From Arthrobacter oryzae (lineage in GTDB: Bacteria; Actinomycetota; Actinomycetes; Actinomycetales; Micrococcaceae), in assembly GCF_003634095.1 (NCBI RefSeq), contig NZ_RBIR01000003.1, forward strand, positions 434,001 to 498,000: a stretch of 64,000 nt of DNA, in the 5' to 3' direction. Position 1 is the stretch's first letter. Each line of letters opens with the position of its first letter. Both the position numbers and the translations under genes were made by a program. The notes below the pieces were generated by a model. That model did not search any database. It saw nothing but the letters and a program-made list of their open reading frames with translations, and had not been told where the DNA came from. Below, piece after piece: positions 44,706 to 52,467 of this stretch.

Positions 44706-46091
44706 TTGTCAGTTACGCATCTGGACTCAGCCGAGGGCACTCGGGGAGCCGAGGGCAGTCGCAAGCCCCCGCAGGACATCCCCGCGGAGCAGTCGGTCCT
44801 GGGCGGCATGATGCTGTCCAAGGACGCCATCGCCGACGTCGTGGAAATCCTGCGCGGCCAGGACTTCTACCGGCCGGCCCACGAAACGATCTACGAGGCC
44901 ATCATTGACCTCTACGGCCGCGGCGAGCCCGCTGATGCCGTGACGGTCTCGGACGAGCTGACCAAACGCGGCGAAATCAACAGGATCGGCGGACCCGCCT
45001 ACCTGCACGAACTCATCCAGACCGTTCCCACGGCCGCCAACGCCGGCTACTACGCCGAAATCGTGGGCGAACGCGCCGTCCTGCGCCGCCTTGTCAACGC
45101 CGGTACCAAGATTGTCCAGCTCGGCTACGGACAGGACGGCGAGGTCGAAGACCTGGTCAACCAGGCCCAGGCCGAGATCTACGCCGTGGCCGAACGCCGC
45201 ACCGCCGAGGACTACGTGGTCCTCAAGGACGTCATGGAATCCACGGTCGACGAGATCGAGGCCTCCGGCCACCGCGGCGAAGGGCTGACGGGCGTCCCCA
45301 CCGGATTCTACGAACTGGATGAGCTGACCCACGGCCTGCACCCGGGGCAGATGATCGTCATCGCCGCCCGCCCGGCCGTCGGCAAGTCCACGTTCGCGCT
45401 GGACTTCGCCCGCTCGGCCGCCATCAAGAACAACCTCGCCACTGTCATGTTTTCCCTCGAAATGGGCCGCAACGAGATCGCCATGCGCCTGCTCTCCGCC
45501 GAGGCCACCATTGGTCTTCAGGACCTCCGCAAAGGCACCATCAAGGACGAGCAGTGGTCTAAGATCGCCACGACCATGGGCCGGATGAACGATGCCCCGC
45601 TGTTCATCGATGACAGCCCCAACATGTCGCTGATGGAAATCCGCGCCAAGTGCCGGCGCCTGAAGCAGCAGCATGACCTCAAGCTGGTGATTCTGGACTA
45701 CCTGCAGCTCATGAGCTCGGGCAAGAAGGTGGAGTCCCGCCAGCAGGAAGTCTCCGAGTTCTCCCGTGCGCTCAAGCTCCTGGCCAAGGAACTCCAGGTG
45801 CCGGTGATCGCCCTCTCGCAGCTGAACCGTGGCTCGGAGCAACGCCAGGACAAGCGGCCCATGGTCTCGGATCTGCGTGAATCCGGTTCCATCGAGCAGG
45901 ATGCCGACATGGTGATCCTGCTGCACCGTGAAGACGTCTATGACAAGGAGTCCCCGCGCGCCGGCGAGGCTGACATCCTGATCGCCAAGCACCGTAACGG
46001 CCCCACGAAGGACATTGTTGTGGCTTTCCAGGGCCACTACTCGAGGTTTGCCAACATGGCCGCGGACGCGGGGGGCGGCGGCGGCTTCTAG
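44706..46091 (+). CDS. dnaB: Replicative DNA helicase DnaB
   Basis: About 461 residues. N-terminal helical domain (DIPAEQSVLGGMML...), linker, and the RecA-like motor with Walker A PAVGKST (Lys at about 227), VILDYLQLM (Walker B region) and the arginine-finger region SQLNRGSEQRQDKRP...LRESGSIEQDADMV. The ring unwinds DNA at forks. No intein is present, unlike some mycobacterial and other dnaB genes. A TTG at 44706 is preferred as start because GGAGG (44692-44696) precedes it by nine bases; the frame further upstream is unlike DnaB. Confidence 0.96.
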   Translation: MSVTHLDSAEGTRGAEGSRKPPQDIPAEQSVLGGMMLSKDAIADVVEILRGQDFYRPAHETIYEAIIDLYGRGEPADAVTVSDELTKRGEINRIGGPAYLHELIQTVPTAANAGYYAEIVGERAVLRRLVNAGTKIVQLGYGQDGEVEDLVNQAQAEIYAVAERRTAEDYVVLKDVMESTVDEIEASGHRGEGLTGVPTGFYELDELTHGLHPGQMIVIAARPAVGKSTFALDFARSAAIKNNLATVMFSLEMGRNEIAMRLLSAEATIGLQDLRKGTIKDEQWSKIATTMGRMNDAPLFIDDSPNMSLMEIRAKCRRLKQQHDLKLVILDYLQLMSSGKKVESRQQEVSEFSRALKLLAKELQVPVIALSQLNRGSEQRQDKRPMVSDLRESGSIEQDADMVILLHREDVYDKESPRAGEADILIAKHRNGPTKDIVVAFQGHYSRFANMAADAGGGGGF

Positions 46092-46094
46092 CCG

Positions 46095-47069
46095 CTAGCT
46101 CCCGCCGGCCGCGAGCAGGTGGTTGGGCAGCCGGTTCCCGGGGGCCCGGCCGCGGATTTCCAGGAGTTCGCGGGCGTGGTCGTGGAGCCGGACGTCCTCC
46201 TCGGACACCGGCACCCACTGCGGGATGGGGACTGAGGTGCCGGTTTCGTCGCGGGCCACCATGACCGTCAGGCAGTAGGTAGTGAGGTTCATTTCGCGTC
46301 CCTTGGGATCTCCCGACCGGACGTGGACGGCGATGTGCATGCCCTTCGTGCCCGTGTAGACGAGCCGGGCCTCCACCTCGACCACGTGGCCGATCAGCAG
46401 CGGGCGGTAGAACCGCACACCGCCGGAGAACACGGCCACGGTGTCCTTACCGCAGTAGCGGGAGGCGCAGACGTAAGCGGCCTCGTCGATCCACTTCATG
46501 ACGATGCCGCCGTGGACCTTGCCGCCCCAGTTCACGTCCGTGGGCGCCGCCATGAACCGCAGCACCACGCGCTCGGCCGTGCCGGCATCGGTATATACCT
46601 GTCCGCTCATGGCTTCCACGATCTCTTCGCGGACCTTGATCCGGGCCAGCGCGTCGTCCCGCCGCTCGATCTGGTCCGCGGTCACCGGGTCGAACTGCGG
46701 CACCGGAATGGGCCTGCCGTCCGCGCCCACGGCCACGAAGATCACGATGCACTGGCTGCGCATGGTGGCGGGGCCGCCCTTGGGATCGCCCGAGGACACC
46801 ACGGTGCGGATGTGCATCGAGGACCGCCCGGTGTAGACGATGGTGGCCTCGACCTCCACCATGTCACCGCTGTTGACCGGATCCGCGAAGTGGATGTTGC
46901 CCACATAGGCCGTCACGCAGTAGGACTTTGCCCAGCCCACGGCGGCAGCGTAGGCCGCCTTGTCCACCCACTCCAGCACGGTGCCGGCGTCGACCGAGCC
47001 GCTGTGGCCGACGTCGGTGGGGGCCGCCAGGAAGCGCAGGGTCACGGAATTGGACGCGTTCTCGCTCAT
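46095..47069 (-). CDS. Acyl-CoA thioesterase with two hotdog domains
   Basis: 324 residues made of two tandem hotdog folds (about 5-160 and 165-315). Each begins with an LRFxAAPTDV segment and contains the helix with the usual catalytic Asp (GTVLEWVDKAAY and GGIVMKWIDEAAY). Acyl-CoA hydrolase of the BFIT/ACOT type. Ends four bases from the dnaB stop, tail to tail. Confidence 0.9.
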   Translation of the reverse strand: MSENASNSVTLRFLAAPTDVGHSGSVDAGTVLEWVDKAAYAAAVGWAKSYCVTAYVGNIHFADPVNSGDMVEVEATIVYTGRSSMHIRTVVSSGDPKGGPATMRSQCIVIFVAVGADGRPIPVPQFDPVTADQIERRDDALARIKVREEIVEAMSGQVYTDAGTAERVVLRFMAAPTDVNWGGKVHGGIVMKWIDEAAYVCASRYCGKDTVAVFSGGVRFYRPLLIGHVVEVEARLVYTGTKGMHIAVHVRSGDPKGREMNLTTYCLTVMVARDETGTSVPIPQWVPVSEEDVRLHDHARELLEIRGRAPGNRLPNHLLAAGGS

Positions 47070-47220
47070 GCTGTGAGTTTACTGAAGCAACCGACAGACG
47101 CCGTCGGCCGGTGACACAATCGCCGGCCGGGGCGCCATAACGGGCCAATATACGACGGCGGGCGGCCGCCGTAAGGGGGCCACCCGCCGGGGAGCGCTGA
47201 AAGGTGCCGGGGCAACGGCC

Positions 47221-47655
47221 TTAGGCGAGGACGCGGAGCCTCGAGGCGCTGCGGCCGAAAAGCGCCTTGTCCACCGAGGCGTTGCCGGCGCCGACTAGGG
47301 CCACGGCGACGGCGGCCGCAGCCAGGATCAGGACGAGCTCGTAGCCGCCGGTTGCGACGAAGACGCCGGCGCCGGCGTGGACCAGGATCAGGGCACCGAG
47401 CATGTCCAGTGCAAGGAGTGCGGCGAACACGCGGGTGAGCACGCCCAGGATCAGTGCGACGCCGCCGACGAGTTCGAGGGTGGCTACGACGGGAGCCACA
47501 ACCTGGGCCGCCGGGACTCCCATCTGGGTGAACGCTGCCTGGGTGCCGGAGATGGTGAACTCGTTGAACTTCTGCCAACCGTGCGCGGCGAACAGGAAGC
47601 CCGTGATGACGCGCAGGATGGTCCGGGCGGAGGTGGTCAGTGCGGGCTGGTTCAT
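47221..47655 (-). CDS. DoxX family membrane protein
   Basis: 144 residues with four helices. FLFAAHGWQKF is the usual DoxX start and the whole length fits the family. Members have been linked to redox and stress responses in mycobacteria; the role here is unknown. Its promoter region contains a large palindrome (47751-47780) shared with the divergent MATE gene. Confidence 0.88.
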   Translation of the reverse strand: MNQPALTTSARTILRVITGFLFAAHGWQKFNEFTISGTQAAFTQMGVPAAQVVAPVVATLELVGGVALILGVLTRVFAALLALDMLGALILVHAGAGVFVATGGYELVLILAAAAVAVALVGAGNASVDKALFGRSASRLRVLA

Positions 47656-47742
47656 GATGGGCCCTTTCTGGGGTCGGGACGCTGTGGCGGCAAAGCCGGA
47701 ATGCCGGCCGGCAACAGCCGGAAGGTTGTAGTTTCAACTTTA

Positions 47743-47780
47743 ATGTTGTCGTCATTTAGTTGTCATGTCAACTAAATGAC
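47743..47780 (-). promoter_or_regulatory. 30-bp palindromic operator with embedded promoter
   Basis: GTCATTTAGTTG (47751-47762), spacer TCATGT, CAACTAAATGAC (47769-47780): twelve perfect pairs. On the minus strand TTGACA (47771-47766) inside the palindrome is an ideal -35 with CAACAT (47748-47743) 17 bases on. A MarR- or HxlR-type repressor of doxX is a reasonable guess; no such regulator gene is adjacent. Confidence 0.65.
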
Positions 47781-47821
47781 GCGGGAAGGCGGCGTGCCCG
47801 ACGGTGTTCCATGCGCCCCGC

Positions 47822-47827
47822 TAGGGT
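47822..47827 (+). promoter_or_regulatory. -10 box of leaderless MATE mRNA
   Basis: TAGGGT six bases before the GTG at 47834, no ribosome site. Confidence 0.45.
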
Positions 47828-47833
47828 TAAGCC

Positions 47834-49189
47834 GTGCCTTCCTCGCCTCCGCTGTCCGTGACCGTGCTGCCCTCCGCGGGGCACCGGCGGGAAATTCTCC
47901 GGCTCGCCGTGCCGGCCTTTGGTGCCCTCATCGCCGAACCCCTGTTCCTGCTCGCTGATTCGGCCATCGTGGGCCACCTCGGGGTGGCCGAGCTGGCCGG
48001 CGTCGGGCTGGCATCGGCGGTGCTTCACACGGCCGTGGGACTCATGGTGTTCCTCGCATACTCCACGACGCCGGCAGTGGCACGGGCCATCGGCAATGGC
48101 AAGTTGGCCAAGGCCCTCGCTGCCGGACGGGACGGCGTCTGGCTGGCGCTCGTGCTGGGGCTCGTCCTGGCGGTGGCCGGGTTCGTGGCGGCGGGGCCGC
48201 TCCTGGAGCTGATGGGTGCCCGCGGCGACGTGCACAGCTTCGCCGTGGACTACCTCCGGGGGTCCATGCCGGGCCTCGTGGCGATGCTGCTGATCTTCGC
48301 GGGCACCGGTGTGCTGCGGGGACTCCAGGACACCCGGACCCCCCTGGCCGTAGCGGCCGCCGGCTTCACCCTGAACATCGGGCTGAACGTGGTGCTCGTG
48401 TACGGGCTGGGCTGGTCAGTGACCGGCTCGGCGGTGGGCACGAGCATCGCGCAATGGGCCATGGCGGCCGTGTATGTGCTGATGGTCGGGCGCAACGCCC
48501 GCAACCACGGAGTGTCCCTGTTGCCGGACTGGCGCGGCATCCGGGCCCTGACCAGGGTGGGCTCCTGGCTGATGATGCGCACGCTCAGCCTGCGCATCGC
48601 GATTCTCGCCACGGTGGTGGTGGCTACGGCGCAGGGCCCCGTTAATCTCGCCGCGCACCAGCTGGCCATGACCATATTCACGTTCTTCGCCTTCGCGCTG
48701 GACGCCCTCGCGATTGCGGCTCAGGCCCTGATCGGCAAGGCACTCGGCGCGGGGCGGCCCGCGGAGGTGCGCACGCTGACGCGCACCATGACGCGGTGGG
48801 GGCTGGGCTTTGGCGTCCTGACCGGGATCCTGCTCGCCGTTGCAGCGCCGTGGGCGGGTGCCCTTTTCACCGCCGACGCCGACGTCCGGGCGGCGCTGAC
48901 TCTCGCGCTATGGATGCTTGCCGCCGGGCAGCCGCTCGCCGGATATGTGTTCGTCCTCGACGGCGTCCTCATCGGGGCGGGAGACGCCCGCTACCTGGCG
49001 ATCGCCGGCGTCGTCAATCTCGCCGCCTACCTGCCGCTCCTGCTGGCGGTGGGGTATTCCGGCGCCGGCGGGGGCGCGGGACTGCTCTGGCTCTGGGCCG
49101 CTTTCTCCCTGGGCTACATGGCGGCACGGGCGCTGACGCTGGGCCTGCGCGCCCGGACGGACCGGTGGATGATCCTCGGTGCGACGTGA
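47834..49189 (+). CDS. MATE family efflux transporter (DinF-like)
   Basis: 451 residues, 12 helices in two halves. ILRLAVPAFGALIAEPLFLLADSAIVGHLG is the DinF-branch start with the Asp in helix 1 that binds the coupling cation. Exports organic cations or drugs using Na+ or H+. GTG start supported by the leaderless -10 box. Divergent from doxX. Confidence 0.92.
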   Translation: MPSSPPLSVTVLPSAGHRREILRLAVPAFGALIAEPLFLLADSAIVGHLGVAELAGVGLASAVLHTAVGLMVFLAYSTTPAVARAIGNGKLAKALAAGRDGVWLALVLGLVLAVAGFVAAGPLLELMGARGDVHSFAVDYLRGSMPGLVAMLLIFAGTGVLRGLQDTRTPLAVAAAGFTLNIGLNVVLVYGLGWSVTGSAVGTSIAQWAMAAVYVLMVGRNARNHGVSLLPDWRGIRALTRVGSWLMMRTLSLRIAILATVVVATAQGPVNLAAHQLAMTIFTFFAFALDALAIAAQALIGKALGAGRPAEVRTLTRTMTRWGLGFGVLTGILLAVAAPWAGALFTADADVRAALTLALWMLAAGQPLAGYVFVLDGVLIGAGDARYLAIAGVVNLAAYLPLLLAVGYSGAGGGAGLLWLWAAFSLGYMAARALTLGLRARTDRWMILGAT

Positions 49190-49203
49190 ATCCGGCTTCG
49201 CAC

Positions 49204-49209
49204 TAAACT
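49204..49209 (+). promoter_or_regulatory. -10 box of leaderless DUF308-like mRNA
   Basis: TAAACT six bases before the GTG at 49216, no ribosome site. Confidence 0.5.
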
Positions 49210-49215
49210 GGACGG

Positions 49216-49809
49216 GTGACTCTCCCCGCAGCGCCTGACGCGACCCCTGCCCTCCGCGCCGCGGCCGACCTCTGGAAGCCTGTGCTTGTCAGGGCCGCCG
49301 TCGCGCTCGTATTCGGCGCCGTGACCGTGTTCTGGGCCGCCCCACCCGAGGCGGGCATGGGCTGGGCCGGCGGTATCTACCTGCTGGCCACCGGGGTGGC
49401 GGTGATTTGGACTGCCACCAAGGCCGGATTCCGTCCACGGGAAGGCGCAGGCAAGATCTTGTCGGCCGGCGGATCCGTCCTTGCCGGAGCCGGCGCGGCC
49501 GTAGCGTTGATGCCCTCATCCCTCGTTTTCGGAACAATCGCGGCCGTGGGTCTGGGCGCGGCGGGCGCGGCGGAACTGGCCGCAGGCATTCTGGGCCGCG
49601 GCCGGTCCGTGCTGGCCCGCGACTGGATCGCCTCCGGCGTGATCGGCCTGGGCACCGCGATGGCGCTGCCGTTCTTCATCGGCCTCGGCGCGCACGCGCT
49701 CCTCGGCGTTGCGGGCGGCGGGGCCATCATCAGCGGGGTCCTGTGGGTGCTTTCGGGTCTTACCCTGCGGCACGATGCTCGGGGCAATTCCGCCGAGGCC
49801 GTAAACTAG
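49216..49809 (+). CDS. HdeD/DUF308-like membrane protein
   Basis: 197 residues with six predicted helices in paired GGxxLxxxG-type segments, resembling the HdeD/DUF308 family; the match is loose. Function unknown. Followed after 82 bp by another small membrane protein gene. Confidence 0.6.
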   Translation: MTLPAAPDATPALRAAADLWKPVLVRAAVALVFGAVTVFWAAPPEAGMGWAGGIYLLATGVAVIWTATKAGFRPREGAGKILSAGGSVLAGAGAAVALMPSSLVFGTIAAVGLGAAGAAELAAGILGRGRSVLARDWIASGVIGLGTAMALPFFIGLGAHALLGVAGGGAIISGVLWVLSGLTLRHDARGNSAEAVN

Positions 49810-49891
49810 TACGGACAGGTTCTACCCGGCGTAGAACGATTGCGGTAACAAGACAGCCACGCTTCGGCGCCGGCTGCAGGAGGAAATCACG

Positions 49892-50257
49892 TTGGCACAG
49901 CAGAAACCCGGAGCGCCCCGCAGCCTGCGGACCTCGGTCAAGGGACCGCTCATGTTCTCCGCTTTCTGGGCCGTGGTGGTTTTCTTCGGCGTCCTGATTT
50001 TCGCCTCGGGCGGCAGTTCCCGCCCGCCGCGCTTCGACCTCGCCCTTACGGGCGCAGGGATCGCCTTCATTGTCATCCTCGTGGTGGCCGCCATGCTCTC
50101 GATGAGCCACAAGGACAACGCCGAGGACCTCGGGAAGGGCTCCGGCGTCAATCTCAGTTCCAAGCGGACCCCGGCGGGCCACGGCGGCCCGTCAGCCCAG
50201 TCCGGGCCCGAGGACCGCGGCGCCGGCGATTCCCGCGGCGACTCACCGCAGGCCTAG
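49892..50257 (+). CDS. Small two-helix membrane protein, unknown
   Basis: 121 residues with two membrane helices (about 20-40 and 50-70) and a hydrophilic Gly/Ser/Pro-rich tail. It starts with TTG at 49892 behind a clear AGGAGG. No family recognised; co-oriented with the DUF308-like gene and probably in the same transcript. Confidence 0.65.
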   Translation: MAQQKPGAPRSLRTSVKGPLMFSAFWAVVVFFGVLIFASGGSSRPPRFDLALTGAGIAFIVILVVAAMLSMSHKDNAEDLGKGSGVNLSSKRTPAGHGGPSAQSGPEDRGAGDSRGDSPQA

Positions 50258-50338
50258 GCTTGGCACGGCGGGTCTGAGCGCCCGGCAGGCCTTAAGTTCC
50301 GCGGGTGTTCGTTCCGGCAGGTTCCAGTGCCGCAGGCG

Positions 50339-50881
50339 TCAGGAAACCGCTTTCCGCGCCCGGTACGCCGCGACGTGTGCCCGGTTGGCGCAGTTACCTG
50401 TATCGCAGTAACGCTTGGAGCGGTTTCGGCTCAGATCCAGCACGACGGCGTCGCAGTCGTCCGCGGCGCACACCAGCAGCCGGTCCATTTCCTTGCTGCG
50501 GATCACATCGACAATCGCCATGGCTGCCTCCGTGCTCATCCGGTCGGCCAGCGGGGCCTCCGGCGTCGTGGCGTGCAGATGCCAGTCCCAGGGGTCGTGC
50601 TTGACCAACTGGGGGAGCGCCCCGGCCTCCCGGAGCAGCCGGTTCACCGTCTCCGCGGCCGTCGCCTCGTCCGCCAGCCAGAGCTCGGTGAGCTCGCCGC
50701 GCAGCCGCCGCACGCTTGCCAGCTCCGCCTCGTCCCGGGTCCGGGAGCCGGTGAAGCCCTCAGCGTCCAGAAAGTCGTCCAGATCCTTGAGGGTGGCCAA
50801 ATGTTCGCCACCGTTGGCGGCGGTGTTGATGAGGTTGACGACCGAACGCAGAGCCACTTCTGTGTCAGGGGCAAAAACCAT
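50339..50881 (-). CDS. CGNR zinc-finger transcriptional regulator
   Basis: 180 residues. An N-terminal stress-response-like domain (ABATE type) precedes the C-terminal CGNR motif: paired Cys in LLVCAADDCDAV and YCDTGNCANRAHVAAYRARK, which bind zinc and DNA. Divergent from the EamA transporter gene, a recurrent pairing, with a palindrome between them that it may bind. Confidence 0.9.
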   Translation of the reverse strand: MVFAPDTEVALRSVVNLINTAANGGEHLATLKDLDDFLDAEGFTGSRTRDEAELASVRRLRGELTELWLADEATAAETVNRLLREAGALPQLVKHDPWDWHLHATTPEAPLADRMSTEAAMAIVDVIRSKEMDRLLVCAADDCDAVVLDLSRNRSKRYCDTGNCANRAHVAAYRARKAVS

Positions 50882-50933
50882 CTTGACTCCTTACCTTGCC
50901 GCGGCGTAATGTCATGAGCATAACCCTATTTTA

Positions 50934-50946
50934 CTCCTGACAGGAG
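50934..50946. promoter_or_regulatory. CTCCTG-A-CAGGAG palindrome, candidate CGNR operator
   Basis: A perfect 6-1-6 inverted repeat in the 70-bp divergent region. Its right arm also supplies the AGGAG ribosome site for the transporter gene, so binding would block translation start or promoter use. Confidence 0.5.
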
Positions 50947-50953
50947 AATGCCC

Positions 50954-52051
50954 GTGCCTGCCCCCCAGCGCCCCGTTGCCGTTCCGGATCGAGACCTTGC
51001 CGCCCAGCGGACCGCCTCCACGCCGGACGCGGCCCCGCGCGGCGCGGGGCCGGCCGTTGGGCAGGGAACCGGGCAGCCGGGCGCGGCACGGGGCTTCATG
51101 GCCTCGGGCCTCGGCGTCGCCCTGTTCTCGTCCGCAGTGTTCGGACTCTCCGGATCGTTCGCCAAGGCGCTCCTGGAGACCGGCTGGACACCCGGTGCGG
51201 CCGTCACGGCCCGGCTCACGGGTGCGGCCCTTATTCTGGCCATCCCCGCCATTCCCGCCCTGCGCGGGCGTTGGCACCGGCTCCGCGACAACTGGCTGAC
51301 CGTCCTGCTGTTTGGATTCATCGGCGTCGCCGCCTGCCAGCTGTTCTACTTCAACGCCGTGTCCCGGCTCTCGGTCGGCGTCGCGCTGCTGCTGGAGTAC
51401 CTCGCGCCGGTGCTGATCGTGCTCTGGCTGTGGGTGGCGAGCCGGAAGCGGCCGCGGCCCCTGACCATTGCCGGCACCCTGCTGTCGCTTGGCGGCCTGA
51501 TCCTGGTCCTGGACCTTACGGGAGCCGTAAGGATCGACCTCATCGGAGTGCTGTGGGGAATCGCGGCCGCCGTCTGCCTCGCCATCTACTTCTTCATCAC
51601 GGCCAAGGAAAATGACACACTGCCGCCCATCGTCCTGGCCTCCGGCGGCCTCATGGTGGGCGCCGTCGTCATGTGGCTGACGGCGGCAACCGGGTTGCTG
51701 CCGATGACCTTCAGCACCGCCGACACGCGGCTGGGACCCTGGATCACCCCGTGGTGGGTGGCGCTGGGCGGCCTCGTGGTCCTGGCCACGGTTGTGGCAT
51801 ACGTGTCCGGAATTGTCGCCGCGCGGGCGCTCGGCTCGAAAGTGGCGTCCTTTGTCTCGCTCACCGAGGTGCTGTTCGCCGTCATCTGGGCGTGGCTGCT
51901 GCTCGGCGAACTGCCTGGACCCGTCCAGCTCCTGGGCGGACTGCTGATCGTCGGGGGCGTGATGCTGGTCCGGCTGGACGAACTCCGGGCCCCGTCCGGA
52001 GCCGGTGCGGCGGCGCTGGACCACGCGAACGACTGCGAGCCCGTGCCGTAA
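50954..52051 (+). CDS. EamA/RhaT-type transporter (DMT superfamily)
   Basis: About 365 residues: an N-terminal disordered tail of about 55, then ten helices in two EamA repeats (SSAVFGLSGSFAKAL... and ITAKENDTLPPIVLASGGL...). Exports amino acids or metabolites. The GTG at 50954 has AGGAG seven bases upstream; the ATG at 50948 would be too close to it. Confidence 0.88.
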   Translation: MPAPQRPVAVPDRDLAAQRTASTPDAAPRGAGPAVGQGTGQPGAARGFMASGLGVALFSSAVFGLSGSFAKALLETGWTPGAAVTARLTGAALILAIPAIPALRGRWHRLRDNWLTVLLFGFIGVAACQLFYFNAVSRLSVGVALLLEYLAPVLIVLWLWVASRKRPRPLTIAGTLLSLGGLILVLDLTGAVRIDLIGVLWGIAAAVCLAIYFFITAKENDTLPPIVLASGGLMVGAVVMWLTAATGLLPMTFSTADTRLGPWITPWWVALGGLVVLATVVAYVSGIVAARALGSKVASFVSLTEVLFAVIWAWLLLGELPGPVQLLGGLLIVGGVMLVRLDELRAPSGAGAAALDHANDCEPVP

Positions 52052-52137
52052 GAGGCCATGTCGCCCGGCGCCGGCATTCTGCTCGCCGGGTGCGCCCTTT
52101 CACGCCCGTGCCCCTCGTTCCCGGACGCGAAGGCGTT

Positions 52138-52143
52138 TAGCAT
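52138..52143 (+). promoter_or_regulatory. -10 box of leaderless DUF2277 mRNA
   Basis: TAGCAT six bases before the ATG at 52150, no ribosome site. Confidence 0.45.
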
Positions 52144-52149
52144 GGGCAT

Positions 52150-52422
52150 ATGTGCCGAAACATCCGGACCCTCCACAATTTTGAGCCCCACGCGACCACC
52201 GCCGAGGTGGAGGCCGCAGCCCTGCAATATGTGCGCAAGATCAGCGGCAGCACCAACCCGTCCAAGGCCAATGAAGAGGCCTTCAACCGGGCCGTGCACG
52301 AGATTGCCCATGCCACGCAGCACCTGCTTGACGCCCTGGTGACCCACGCCCCGGCCAAGGACCGCGGGGAGGAAGCCGCCAAGGCGAAAGCCAAGGCAGC
52401 CGTCCGCTTCGGCGCGGCCTGA
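52150..52422 (+). CDS. DUF2277 family protein
   Basis: 90 residues. MCRNIRTLHNFEP and the KAKAKAAVRFG end are characteristic of DUF2277, a small cytoplasmic family of unknown function. Mostly helical and highly charged near the C-terminus. Convergent with copA, 45 bp apart. Confidence 0.9.
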   Translation: MCRNIRTLHNFEPHATTAEVEAAALQYVRKISGSTNPSKANEEAFNRAVHEIAHATQHLLDALVTHAPAKDRGEEAAKAKAKAAVRFGAA

Positions 52423-52467
52423 GGGACGCTGGCCGGCCGGAGGGCGGCCTACGTGCCTGTGCCGCGC

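Noticed and set aside
44706..46091. Intein in dnaB
   Set aside because: The protein is of normal length and the motor motifs are uninterrupted.
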